Source of the DNA: Actinoplanes italicus
GTDB lineage: Bacteria; Actinomycetota; Actinomycetes; Mycobacteriales; Micromonosporaceae
Length of the DNA: 64,000 nucleotides
Reading direction: 5' to 3'
NCBI RefSeq assembly: GCF_003001815.1
Contig: NZ_PVMZ01000035.1
Coordinates: 17,220-81,219 of the forward strand
This document shows, piece after piece, positions 51,818-60,579 of this stretch (its first letter is position 1; each line of letters begins with the position of its first letter). The position numbers were made by a program, and so were the translations under genes. The notes beneath the pieces are model-generated. The model was not told the DNA's origin. It worked only from the letters and a program-made list of their open reading frames with translations, and searched no databases.

Positions 51818-52678
51818 GTGAGTGACCTCATCGGGTACCTGTTGACCGGGCTCGGGATCGGAGCCGGGTTCGCGCTGGTCGGCAGTGGGCTCGTGGCGAT
51901 CTACCGGGTCACGCGGGTGGTCAACTTCGCGCAGGGCGGGTTCGCGGTACTGGCCGCCATGCTGACGTCGTCGCTGCTCGGAGCGGGGCTCCCGCACGGC
52001 GTCGCCGAACTCGGGGGAGTGGCGCTCGGCGCGCTCGCCGGGCTCATCGTCGGCGTCGTCGCGATCGGGCGCCCCGGCACCAGCCCCGGAACCTCGCTCA
52101 TCGTCACCCTCGGAATGGGCGTCCTCGCGTACGCCATCGAGGTCCTGATCTGGGGTGACCAGCCCCGGTCCTACCCGGGCGTGACCGGAGTGGCCGAAGT
52201 GGCAGGAGCCCGGTTTCCCGCCCACTACCTGCTGATCCTCGCCGTGACCGCGCCCGTGTTCCTGCTGATGGCCTGGTTCTTCACCCGCACCGACCTGGGC
52301 AAGGCGCTGTCCGCATGCGCCTCCAACCGGTACGCCGCACAGGTCGTCGGCATCGACATACGCCGGATGGGCCTGCTCGCCTTCGCGATCGGCGGCGCCC
52401 TCGGCGGCCTGGCCGGCGTGCTCACCACCCCGGTCCAGCAGGTCACCTTCGACAGCGACGTCACCCTGATCGTCAACGGTTTCGCCGCCGCCGTCCTCGG
52501 CGGCCTCACCCGCCCGGTCGTCGCCCTCGCCGGCGGCCTGCTGCTGGGCGTGACACAGACCCTGGCCGCCGGTTACGGCGGCGGCGCCTACCAGGTGGAG
52601 GTGGCTCTCGTGCTGATGCTCACCGTCATGATCGTCCAGGCGGCCCGCACCGGCCCGGTCCCGGAGACGGCCCGATGA
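51818..52678 (+). CDS. livH: Branched-chain amino-acid-type ABC permease LivH
   Basis: A 286-residue permease with about eight helices: LLTGLGIGAGFALVGSGLVAIYRVTRVVNFAQGGFAV carries the LivH motif (NFAQG), and GLTRPVVALAGGLLLGVTQT is the C-terminal signature. GTG 51818 is preceded by GGAGAGGACGGACG. The 73-base gap before it holds a palindromic repeat. It ends in a TGA that overlaps the next start. Confidence 0.92.
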   Translation: MSDLIGYLLTGLGIGAGFALVGSGLVAIYRVTRVVNFAQGGFAVLAAMLTSSLLGAGLPHGVAELGGVALGALAGLIVGVVAIGRPGTSPGTSLIVTLGMGVLAYAIEVLIWGDQPRSYPGVTGVAEVAGARFPAHYLLILAVTAPVFLLMAWFFTRTDLGKALSACASNRYAAQVVGIDIRRMGLLAFAIGGALGGLAGVLTTPVQQVTFDSDVTLIVNGFAAAVLGGLTRPVVALAGGLLLGVTQTLAAGYGGGAYQVEVALVLMLTVMIVQAARTGPVPETAR

Positions 52679-52733
52679 CGCGTCGTCCAGGCGGCTCGCA
52701 CCGGCCCGGTTCCGGAGGCGGCCCGATGACGCG
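52632..52733 (+). repeat. 51-base in-frame tandem duplication at livH/livM junction
   Basis: Two 51-base copies, unit start near 52632 and 52683, about 94% identical by eye (differences at three positions). Each carries CGTCCAGGCGGC...CCCGATGACGCG, including an ATG. Confidence 0.85.
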
Positions 52734-53712
52734 GTGGGCGCTCCTCGCGGCCGGTGTCGCCACCCTGGCCCTGCCGCCGATCCTGCCGGAGCGGTATCTC
52801 GCGACGTTCGTGCTGCTCCTGCTGGCAGCCACGGTCACGGTCGGCGTCTCTTTACTGATGGGGTACGCCGGACAGGTCTCGCTCGGTCAGGCGTCCTTCT
52901 ACGCGATCGGGGCGTACGCGGCCGGGCTGCTGTCCGTCCACGGTGTGCCGTCGCTGATCGCGCTGGCCGTTGCCCCGGTGGTTGCGGCCGTCGCGGCGGT
53001 GCTGCTCGGCGCGCCGCTGCTCCGGCTGCGCGGGCACCACCTGGCGTTCGCGACCCTCGCGGTGCAGCTGATCCTGCTGTCCGTGCTGGCACAGGCCGAC
53101 TGGGCGGGCGGGGCGATCGGGCTGCAGGGCATACCCCGGCTCACGGTTCTCGGCGTCGAGCTCCGGGACGTCGGGTACGCGTACGCCGCGTGGGTGGTGC
53201 TGGCCGTCGCCCTGCTGATCTCGCGGAACGTCATCGAGTCCCGCGCCGGACGCGGACTGCGCGCCGCCGCGACCAGCGAGACCGCGGCCGCCGCCAGCGG
53301 GGTGGCGATCGGCCGCTACCGCCTCGCCGTGTTCACCCTGTCCGCCGCGATGGCCGGCCTGGCAGGCGGGGTCTATGCCTTCTATCTGGGCTACCTGTCG
53401 CCGGGCTCGTTCCCGGTGCTGCTCTCGATCGAGTTCGTGGTGATGGCCGTGGTCGGAGGACTCGGCACGATCGCGGGCCCGGTCGTCGGTGCCGCGGTGA
53501 TCACCGTGCTGGTGCAGGTGCTGAACACCCTCGGCACGCAGCCGGGGATGCCGGACTATGCGCCGAGCGTGCTCTCGTACGCCGTCTATGCCCTGGTTCT
53601 GATCGTCTGCGTCCTGTACCTGCCGCGAGGCCTGGTGCCCGCCCTCGACCGCCTGCGCGCGACCAGGATCACCGTCGCCGAGCGCGCTGATCCTGCCCGA
53701 ACCGGGCCATGA
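52675..53712 (+). CDS. livM: Branched-chain amino-acid-type ABC permease LivM
   Basis: A 345-residue permease (328 if ATG 52726 is used). Helices include LLLAATVTVGVSLLMGYAGQVSLGQASFYAIGAY (LivM motif GQVSLGQ) and FVVMAVVGGLGTIAGPVVGA. The first 17 residues are coded by the second copy of a 51-base duplication that spans the livH end, so there are two ATG starts each preceded by the same sequence. The ATG at 52675 overlaps the livH TGA. Confidence 0.88.
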   Translation: MTRRPGGSHRPGSGGGPMTRWALLAAGVATLALPPILPERYLATFVLLLLAATVTVGVSLLMGYAGQVSLGQASFYAIGAYAAGLLSVHGVPSLIALAVAPVVAAVAAVLLGAPLLRLRGHHLAFATLAVQLILLSVLAQADWAGGAIGLQGIPRLTVLGVELRDVGYAYAAWVVLAVALLISRNVIESRAGRGLRAAATSETAAAASGVAIGRYRLAVFTLSAAMAGLAGGVYAFYLGYLSPGSFPVLLSIEFVVMAVVGGLGTIAGPVVGAAVITVLVQVLNTLGTQPGMPDYAPSVLSYAVYALVLIVCVLYLPRGLVPALDRLRATRITVAERADPARTGP

Positions 53713-53816
53713 CGGCCTCGGCCGATCAGATTGAGCGGCACCCGATGGTCGGCTGCCCGGCCATCTCGTATGGAGGTTGCGTCGAATCGGCACGATGGCC
53801 GCGAGCAGTGGCCCGG

Positions 53817-54039
53817 ATGTATGGGGCATCGGCCGGCGGAGGATGGTACTTCTTTTTCTGGATGCTCTTGGGCGGCTTCTGGTCTCTCGGGGTGGCGAGC
53901 GGTGGAGGTCTCGGGTGGTCAGCGCCGGTGATCGCGGTCGTACTGACGGGATCGCTGGCGGCCTACCGGCCCGCTCGCCGGTGTCCTCCTGATCCTGGTG
54001 GGCCTCGCCGTGCACCGCCACGTCAGGGCGAACAGTTAG
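53817..54039 (+). pseudogene. Frameshifted small membrane protein
   Basis: From ATG 53817 the frame gives YFFFWMLLGGFWSLGVASGGGLGWSAPVIAVVLTGSLAAYR, two hydrophobic helices. It then turns into polar Arg/Pro sequence. In the +1 frame the same DNA continues LAGVLLILVGLAVHRHVRANS and stops at 54039, a convincing third helix. So one frameshift near 53965 seems to have broken a three-helix protein. No family is recognised; a sequencing slip is an alternative. Confidence 0.45.
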
Positions 54040-54099
54040 GCCACCGGATGAGGCACCTGTGGTGAGCCATCAAGTGGCTCACCGTGCCAACATCACCCT

Positions 54100-54693
54100 G
54101 TGCGTAACGAGCGACGCCTACCGACGCGAACCCCCGAGTCACGAGCATTCGCACAGCGGGTGCAGACCGTCATGAATCTGACATCGAGGCTCAATCTGCT
54201 GCCGTTCGACGATCTCGACGCACGCCGTACGGTGCTGACGGAGATCTTCGGACGTCCGATTCCCGATTCGCTGTCGATCCTGCCCCCGTTCCATTGCGAC
54301 TACGGGCTGGGCGCTTCATTCGGCGAACGCGTCTTCATCAATCAGGGTTGCTATTTTCTCGACTTCGGAGGCATCACCATCGGAGACCGCGTGCTCATCG
54401 GTCCCCGCGTCACTCTCAGCACCGCCGGACATCCCGTCGAACCCGATGAGCGGTACGACTTCATTACGCACGCACCCATCGTCATCGAGGACGACGTGTG
54501 GATCGGCGCGTCGGCCACCGTCACCCCGGGAGTGACGATCGGTCACGGCTCAGTCGTCGGCGCGGGCGCCGTTGTCGCCAAGGATGTGCCACCGCTGAGT
54601 GTGGTTACGGCAACCACGATCGTCGAGCGAAAACGCCTCAAGCGGCCTGTGGGCGGTGCATTCTCGGGGGATGCGGCTTCCACCGCACCTTGA
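54100..54693 (+). CDS. Maltose/galactoside O-acetyltransferase-like (LbH) protein
   Basis: A 197-residue acyltransferase. The N-terminal MAC-like part (RVQTVMNLTSRLNLLPFDD) is followed by hexapeptide repeats: FHCDYGLGASFGERVFINQGCYFLD, ITIGDRVLIGPRVTLSTAGHPVEPDER (catalytic His in GHPV), and IVIEDDVWIGASATVTPGVTIGHGSVVGAGAVV. It would acetylate a sugar with acetyl-CoA. The start GTG 54100 may be too early; later in-frame starts exist. Confidence 0.88.
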   Translation: MRNERRLPTRTPESRAFAQRVQTVMNLTSRLNLLPFDDLDARRTVLTEIFGRPIPDSLSILPPFHCDYGLGASFGERVFINQGCYFLDFGGITIGDRVLIGPRVTLSTAGHPVEPDERYDFITHAPIVIEDDVWIGASATVTPGVTIGHGSVVGAGAVVAKDVPPLSVVTATTIVERKRLKRPVGGAFSGDAASTAP

Positions 54694-54824
54694 TGGCCGG
54701 TCGCACTTGCCGCGCACACCACGGCCGGCAGCGATCCGCGCAACCCTGTCCGACCACAGCGACCGAATTTCGGCACGGGCGGGCACCGGCCCGCGCCCGG
54801 CGGCCAGCACACGAGGGGCGAGTT

Positions 54825-55296
54825 GATCGCGGCTGGGCCTCGTTGCGTGAGCGGACCCGGCAGGCGATGCGCGCGGAGGCCAGCGACACGGCTCTTCGCC
54901 GAGCGGGGATGCGGCAACACGACAGCCGAGCAGATCGCCGCCGGGGCCGGCCTGTCTCGTACCGCCTTCTTCCCGGTATTTCGGCATCCAGGAGGACGTG
55001 GTGCTGACCTGGCTACAGGATCTCGGGCCGGCGCTCGCGGGCCTTCGCCGAACGCCCCGCGGACGAGCACTCCCTGGCGTTCCCGCGGATGATCGAGGCC
55101 CACCCGACCCTGGCGGCCCGCTGGTCGCCGCCCGCCTGGCGGGTGATCTGCCCGCCGATCGGGACCCCGCGCCCGGGCCCCCGTCGCCTCCGCCGTGGCG
55201 TGCCTGAACGCCGCCCATACGGGCATGGGTGGCAGGTGGCGGCTCCGGTGCCCGGGACGCGTTGCTCGACGGTGCGATGAACGCCCCGCTCGGCTG
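54825..55296 (+). pseudogene. TetR-family regulator broken by several frameshifts
   Basis: TetR-like pieces occur in order in different frames: RERTRQAMRAEASDTALR, then LFAERGCGNTTAEQIAAGAGLS continuing RTAFFPVF, then FGIQEDVVLTWLQDLGPALAG, then AERPADEHSLAFPRMIEAHPTLAARW, then ALLDGAMNAPLG before TGA 55294. Each step shifts the frame in the same direction, so at least three changes have accumulated. The helix-turn-helix is split from its N-terminus, so no functional protein is expected. Confidence 0.7.
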
Positions 55297-55303
55297 ACCC
55301 GCA

Positions 55304-56506
55304 TTACCGGACGAGACGGATCTCGGGATAGCGCGGGTCCGCGCCGCACATCAGCCGGCTGCGTCGGCCCCGCAGGTGCTGGTCGAAGAAGGCCCGGAGG
55401 TGGTCGCGCTGGATGGTGACGGAACGCTGTGGGCGGAGCGTGCCGACCAGCCCGGCGAGCTGCTCGGGGGTGAGGCCGATCTCCGGGGCGGCCTGCGGGT
55501 ACAGCACCTGGCCGTCGTTGAACGAGCCGTGGACCGAGCCGGTCAGGCTCAGCTCACGTTTCCAGCCCCGCTGGCTCGTCCAGAACGCGTCCCAGGTCGG
55601 GTCCTCCGGGTCGGTGCCGTGGTCGCTGCTCAGCAGCAGGAACGGCCGGTCGGAGCCCGCGACGGCACCCGCGCCGACGAGTGTGCCGTCCAGGTTGACT
55701 CCGGCCCTGACCCGCCGGTCGTGGTGCATCGTGGCGGCGGCGGTGCTGCCACCGAGTGAGTGGCCGAACATGCCGATCCGGTTCAGGTCGAATGCGCCCC
55801 GCAGCCCAACGGGAAGCCGGCGGTTCCCCGCGTCAGGGTTGCCACCGGCGTTGACGACGGCCAGCTGATCGAGGACGAACCGGGTGTCGGCCTCACGAAC
55901 CGCGACGGCCCGGGCGATGATCTGCTCGTCGATGTCGGGCGGGATGGCCGCCACCTCGACCCGCCCGTCCGGGAACTCGACCTCGCTGGCGTCGTGGGTG
56001 TGGTCGATGGTGACGACGATGTAGCCGTGGCTCACCAGCTCCTCGACCAGGACGGTGCTGGTGCCGCGGTCGCCGCCCAGACCGGGCGAGTAGAGCACCA
56101 CCGGACGGCCGCCGTGCACCGGAGCGCCGGTCCGGCCGTGCGTGGCCGTCGCGCGGACTCTCTCGGCGGGCAGGCCGAACACCTCGGAGAAGTGGGGCAC
56201 CGCGCCCGGCGACAGCCACGGCGCCGCCGGGTGGCCGTGGCTGTGCCGGGCCGGGTACCAGATCTGGATCATGATCTCGCGAGTCGGCCGCCCGGGCACC
56301 CAGGGATCGGTGCGGGTGCGGTCCACGAGGTGGAGCGCGACGGTGCCGAGCTGCTCGCGGCCGGTCGGCATGGGCAGCGTGTACCCCTCGGCGGCCGATC
56401 GTGGCCGGGCGGCGGCCGGCGCGCGGGTGATGACGCCGAGACCGGCGGTCAGGACAGCGGCCGACAGCAGCGAGCGGCGGGTGAGGGCTGGGGCGAGTCC
56501 GGGCAA
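55304..56506 (-). CDS. Secreted lipase/PAF-acetylhydrolase-like esterase
   Basis: A 400-residue exported alpha/beta hydrolase. The N-terminus has a twin-Arg-like TRRSLLSAAVLTAGLGV signal. The domain carries VVLYSPGLGGDRGT (oxyanion region), HGYIVVTIDHTHDASEVEFPDG, the nucleophile in IGMFGHSLGGSTAA, FLLLSSDHGTD and the His in TGSVHGSFNDGQV. This fits the PAF-acetylhydrolase/lipase group of actinomycetes (SCO-type secreted lipases). It likely hydrolyses short-chain lipid esters. Confidence 0.88.
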   Translation of the reverse strand: MPGLAPALTRRSLLSAAVLTAGLGVITRAPAAARPRSAAEGYTLPMPTGREQLGTVALHLVDRTRTDPWVPGRPTREIMIQIWYPARHSHGHPAAPWLSPGAVPHFSEVFGLPAERVRATATHGRTGAPVHGGRPVVLYSPGLGGDRGTSTVLVEELVSHGYIVVTIDHTHDASEVEFPDGRVEVAAIPPDIDEQIIARAVAVREADTRFVLDQLAVVNAGGNPDAGNRRLPVGLRGAFDLNRIGMFGHSLGGSTAAATMHHDRRVRAGVNLDGTLVGAGAVAGSDRPFLLLSSDHGTDPEDPTWDAFWTSQRGWKRELSLTGSVHGSFNDGQVLYPQAAPEIGLTPEQLAGLVGTLRPQRSVTIQRDHLRAFFDQHLRGRRSRLMCGADPRYPEIRLVR

Positions 56507-56666
56507 GGTGCGACTCCTCGGGAGACGGGGTGAACGGTGACAACCCTGCCGGGATCCGGGCGCGCTGTCGGTGGGGCGGGCAGCCGGTTCGGGGTGGGGT
56601 TACCCGTACCCCCGCGGGCGGGATGGCACCATGGCCAGCACCGGCGGGCCTGTCTAGGTTGATCCC

Positions 56667-57878
56667 GTGACCTCGGTGGAAACGGCTGTACCTCGGCGCG
56701 GCGGCGCGCTCCCCACGGTGTTGAGTGCCCTCTGGCCGGCGCACACCTGGCGTGCCACCCTCCACGCGCTGGCCGGGCTGCCGCTCGGCGTGGCCGCCTT
56801 CGCGCTGACGTGCGGGTTGCCGGTCGGCGCCGGCTACAGCGCGATCTGGAGCCTGCTGTACACCTCCGGCGACGACCTCGCGCTGACCACCCTGTTCGTC
56901 GTGCTCACCGTGACCGCCACGCTGTCGCTGCCACGGGTGGTGCGGGGCCTGTCCGCGATGCAGCGCCGACGGTTCCGGGCGCTGCTCGACGTCGAGATCC
57001 CACCGTCGCACGGGTGGTGGCGGCAGTGGGGCTACCACGTGCTGAGCCTGTTCATCGGGGTGTCCGGCGCTGCCGCGGTGGCAGCTTGCTGGTCGGCGAC
57101 TCTGCTGGCCTGGGCCGAGCCCGCCTACCTGGTCCTCGCGGTGCCGGCGCTCGTCGCCGCACCGTGGGTGGCCCGTGTCGTGGCGCGCGCCGACACGGCG
57201 GCGGCCCGGGCACTGCTCGGCCCGAGCCGCAACGAGGAGCTGTCCGTGCGGGTGGAGACGCTGTCGCGCAGCCGCGCCGAGGTCGTCGCCGCCACCGACG
57301 CCGAGCGCCGCCGGATCGAGCGCGACCTGCACGACGGCGCCCAGCAGCGGCTGGTCTCCCTGGCGATGAATCTCGGCATGGCCCGGGCCAACCTCACCGA
57401 CCTGCCCGCACCGGCCCGGCAGGCCATCGTGGAGGCCCACGACGAGGCCACACAGGCCCTCGCCGAGTTGCGGGAATTCGTCCGCGGACTGCACCCGGCG
57501 GTGCTCGACGACCGTGGCCTCGACGCGGCGCTGTCGGGCATCGCAGCCCGCGCACCTGTCCCGGTGCGGGTGGCCGTCAGCGTGCCGGGTCGCTGCTCGC
57601 CGGTCGTCGAGGCGGTCGCCTATTTCGTCGTCTCGGAGGCTCTCACCAACATCGCCAGACACGCCCACGCGAGCCGTGCCGAGATCACCGTGGACATCGT
57701 CGCCGACCGGCTCCGCGTCGTCGTCACCGACGACGGCCGAGGCGGCGCCACACTCGGCGGCGGCACGGGGCTGCTCGGTCTCGCTCAGCGCGCCGCGTCG
57801 GTCGACGGGACGTTCGCGCTGCACAGCCCGGCCGGCGGGCCGACGACGGTCACCGTGGAGCTGCCGTGCGGATCGTGA
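56667..57878 (+). CDS. Two-component sensor histidine kinase (NarL-type)
   Basis: A 403-residue kinase. Membrane helices occupy about 45-65, 75-95, 125-145 and 150-170. A HisKA_3 domain has RRRIERDLHDGAQQRLVSLAMNLG (phospho-acceptor His in DLHDG), and the ATPase domain has EALTNIARHAHASRAEI (N box) and VVVTDDGRGGA (G1). It phosphorylates the response regulator encoded next, with a 13-base overlap. The signal is unknown. Confidence 0.93.
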   Translation: MTSVETAVPRRGGALPTVLSALWPAHTWRATLHALAGLPLGVAAFALTCGLPVGAGYSAIWSLLYTSGDDLALTTLFVVLTVTATLSLPRVVRGLSAMQRRRFRALLDVEIPPSHGWWRQWGYHVLSLFIGVSGAAAVAACWSATLLAWAEPAYLVLAVPALVAAPWVARVVARADTAAARALLGPSRNEELSVRVETLSRSRAEVVAATDAERRRIERDLHDGAQQRLVSLAMNLGMARANLTDLPAPARQAIVEAHDEATQALAELREFVRGLHPAVLDDRGLDAALSGIAARAPVPVRVAVSVPGRCSPVVEAVAYFVVSEALTNIARHAHASRAEITVDIVADRLRVVVTDDGRGGATLGGGTGLLGLAQRAASVDGTFALHSPAGGPTTVTVELPCGS

Positions 57879-58507
57879 TCGCCGAGGACTCGGTGCTGCT
57901 CCGCGCGGGTCTGACCAAACTGCTCGCCGACGGCGGTTTCGACGTCGTCGACGCGGTGGCGGATGCCGAGCAGTTGCTGCGCACCGTCGCCGAGCACCGG
58001 CCCGACCTGGCTCTGATCGACGTGCGGATGCCGCCCACCCACACCGACGAGGGCATCCGCGCCGCACTCGTCATCGGGCATCAGTTTCCCGCGGTCGCCG
58101 TCCTCGTGCTGTCGCAGTACGTCGAGGAGCGTTACGCCACCGACCTGCTGTCCGTGCGAACCAGCGGCGTCGGATATCTACTCAAGGACCGGGTCGCTCA
58201 CGTGTCCGACTTCCTCGCGGCCCTGCGCCGGGTGGCCGCCGGGGGCACCGCCCTGGATCCCGAGGTGGTCGCGCAGCTGCTGGTCCGCCACCGCCAGGAC
58301 CCGATGGACCGGCTCACACCCCGCGAGCTGGAGGTGCTGCGGCTGATGGCGGAGGGCCGCTCCAACCACGGCATCGTCGACACCCTGAAGGTCAGTCACA
58401 GCGCCGTCGAGAAATACATCACCAGCATCCTCAGCAAGCTCGACCTGCCCCCGACCGACGCCGACCACCGCCGCGTCCTCGCCGTGTTGCGGTTCCTGCG
58501 CATCTGA
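57866..58507 (+). CDS. NarL/LuxR-type response regulator
   Basis: A 213-residue protein. Receiver domain 1-120 with acidic AED (6-8) and the phospho-acceptor Asp52 in LALIDVRMPP; the Thr/Lys switch appears in VLVLSQYVEE and GYLLKDRVA. The C-terminal GerE domain has LTPRELEVLRLMAEGRSNHGI and VSHSAVEKYITSILSKLDL. GTG 57866 lies in the kinase end. Cognate to the kinase upstream. Confidence 0.94.
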   Translation: MRIVIAEDSVLLRAGLTKLLADGGFDVVDAVADAEQLLRTVAEHRPDLALIDVRMPPTHTDEGIRAALVIGHQFPAVAVLVLSQYVEERYATDLLSVRTSGVGYLLKDRVAHVSDFLAALRRVAAGGTALDPEVVAQLLVRHRQDPMDRLTPRELEVLRLMAEGRSNHGIVDTLKVSHSAVEKYITSILSKLDLPPTDADHRRVLAVLRFLRI

Positions 58508-58920
58508 CCGCCGGGCGGTTGGCCCCCGCTCGCCCTGGCGGCCGTCGGTCGGCGGTCAGCGGCCGTCGGTCGGCCGACCGGTTCCGCTGGCGGATCGGTG
58601 CCCACCGTCACCAGTCAGGCATCGCCATGCCCATTCCGCCGGGCCGTATCGGAGCCGCAGCAACCACGGCCGGCTCCACACCGCCTGAGCTTGCCGCCTC
58701 AGCCTTCCGCCCTGCCCCGACGTCGCTGCGGACGAGATCACTGCGCCATCAAGGGTGACTACGGTGCGTGCCGCCCTGCGCGCTGGGCACGGACGGCGAC
58801 GGGACCCAGAGCGCGTTCTCTGCGGCAATAGAGGAGTCCATGCCTCCCGGCGATCTCCCGTTCCCCGACCAACCGGCCAGGGGTTAGCCTGCGGGTTCGC
58901 GGGCAGGTAGGAGTGCTTTG
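58508..58920. other. Intergenic stretch without a gene
   Basis: About 410 bases. It holds a 16-base direct repeat GCGGCCGTCGGTCGGC (58538-58553 and 58559-58574). No coding or RNA signal recognised. Confidence 0.5.
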
Positions 58921-59371
58921 ATGGGGGCAAGACGCACTACGGCTAATCGGCTACTGGGATGAGCCCTTGACGCCGGAAGACTGGCCGTCCGTCAGTGACT
59001 TTCTAGGCGCAGGCTCCCTGATAGAGCGCGATGCGGTGCTCGCCTATTTACGCTCAGGGACGCCTTTGGTTGCATTTGCCGGTCGTTCGGTGTGTCGAGT
59101 TTGCGGCATCGACAACGGCAGTACGGAGCTGACCGACGGCGAGTACTTCATCTGGCCCGAAGGGCTGGCTCACTACGTGGAGGCGCACAACGTTCGGCTA
59201 CCGGAGGATGTGGTGGCAGTCGCACGTCGGGGCCCCGCTCGGCCCATCGACCCGAGCGCCGTCGAGCGAGCGCTATTCGAGACGCGGGACCTGGTGGTTG
59301 ACGAGCAGTGGTGGCGATGCTTGCCGCGGTCGAGACATCGCGCCGACGTGGTAGCCGATGGTCACCGATAG
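58921..59371 (+). pseudogene. Hypothetical protein of an actinobacterial family, apparently frameshifted in a G-run
   Basis: From 58967 the frame is open to 59371 with family-like sequence: WPSVSDFLGAGSLIERDAVLAYLRSGTPL and CRVCGIDNGSTELTDGEYFIWPEGLAHYVEAHNVRLPEDVV. The only start there is a TTG without a ribosome-binding site. Immediately upstream the same frame reads GQDALRLIGYWDEP, which is the usual start of this family, but ATG 58921 is one base out of frame. Removing one G from ATGGGGGCAA would join them, and AGGAG lies upstream. So it is a recent frameshift or a base-calling error. Confidence 0.7.
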
Positions 59372-59462
59372 CGACCATCAAACGATCAGCGGCGAAACAG
59401 TACGTTGGCGCGTCGATTATCGAGCGGGTTAGGACCTGCAATCGACTTCGTTCTTTTATAGG

Positions 59463-60185
59463 TCAGGGCTGTACATCGTCGTCCTCGGCCAGGGTTAAGT
59501 CTTCCGGAGCGACGGTGAGTTGCCCCTCTCCGTCTGGATGCTCCACGGTATATTCCAGAGGCGGGCCGATTATCGCACCCAACGGATATTTGTGGCTGAC
59601 GACAGTAGTAACGGCACCTGCGAACTCGCCCGCAATCAGCCGCACCCGGACGCCCCCTGAGTAACCGGTCGAGCCGGCTAGCGGGGGTACGGCGCGATCT
59701 CGCCAATGCGGTCCGGGAGCGCGCGCTCTCACCAGAAGGCTCTCCTCCCTGTAGTCGTCCACATCCCGGAGTACCGCGTACCCCAGGGATTGCAGAATCT
59801 CCTCCAGAGCACTGCTCATGGCCTCCTTGACAACGAACAAATGCCGGAGGGCCGGATGCCACTCAGTGCCACCGGTACTGTCGCGACGCCAGGCACCGAC
59901 CCGCCGCGCACGCAATGATGCCTCGGCCAATGGGCCATTGACCCACCAAGACACCCACACGCCGCCCTGACCTGGCTCGAAGTCATCGGCCAACTCGACC
60001 AAAACGCCGCTGACCTCATTGCCGCGCCGGTCTTCGTGGCCAGGATGGATCGGCAGGCCCGCGGCTGCAAGCTCGGTACGCACCTCGTCAGCAAGGGTGG
60101 ACGACTGGACCCGGTGACTCGTGCGGTTGCTGACGTCCGAGGGCTCCCAGGGCGGCACAAGCGGATCGTTTCCGGACGAGGGCAT
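59463..60185 (-). CDS. Hypothetical protein, two apparent domains
   Basis: A 240-residue protein. Residues 25-140 form a mixed domain (ADEVRTELAAAGLPIHPGHEDRRGNEVSGVLVELADDFEPGQGGVWVSWW) like small actinobacterial unknowns. Residues 170-240 are a KOW/SH3-like beta piece (VRVRLIAGEFAGAVTTVVSHKYPLGAIIGPPLEYTVEHPDGEGQLTVAPEDL). No enzyme motif. Codon third positions are less GC-rich than in the chromosomal part, suggesting transfer. Confidence 0.65.
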   Translation of the reverse strand: MPSSGNDPLVPPWEPSDVSNRTSHRVQSSTLADEVRTELAAAGLPIHPGHEDRRGNEVSGVLVELADDFEPGQGGVWVSWWVNGPLAEASLRARRVGAWRRDSTGGTEWHPALRHLFVVKEAMSSALEEILQSLGYAVLRDVDDYREESLLVRARAPGPHWRDRAVPPLAGSTGYSGGVRVRLIAGEFAGAVTTVVSHKYPLGAIIGPPLEYTVEHPDGEGQLTVAPEDLTLAEDDDVQP

Positions 60186-60274
60186 CCTTCAACCGTATCG
60201 GTGTTGAGGTGGATCGCATGGCTTTGCGAACGCACTCAACCCGGCAAAGTTGCGCGCTTGTCAGTCGTTCGTTG

Positions 60275-60540
60275 TCACGCGCTGAAGGCCATGTAGGCGA
60301 GGATGTAATCAGGGCGTAGGTCACGGTTCGTGCGAGCCTGTTCGTAGCGCGTGGTGGTCGAGGCTCGGCATGGCGGGCGGCGATCTGGACCTCGCGGAGT
60401 GTGGCCGTAACGAACGGGTGGCGCAGCATCTGCGGGCTCATCACATTTGCGGCGTATCACCGGCATCCGGATCCCGACGGAGGTGGCGCGGTGCTTGATT
60501 CGGCGGGCCCGCGGCGTGCCCGATCCGGAGGGCAACCGTG
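60275..60540 (-). pseudogene. Decayed tyrosine integrase C-terminus
   Basis: On the minus strand one frame reads MLRHPFVTATLREVQIAARHAEPR and the next frame continues ASTTTRYEQARTNRDLRPDYILAYMAFSA to a stop at 60275. These match the last 60 residues of phage-type tyrosine recombinases (H-x-x-R region, LREVQIAARHADPRTT, catalytic TRY). A frameshift lies between the pieces, a few residues are missing before LREVQ, and the upstream part of the gene is absent. Confidence 0.65.
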
Positions 60541-60579
60541 GTCACGTTAGGTGTCACCGGCCCGGATTAGAGTGTGATC

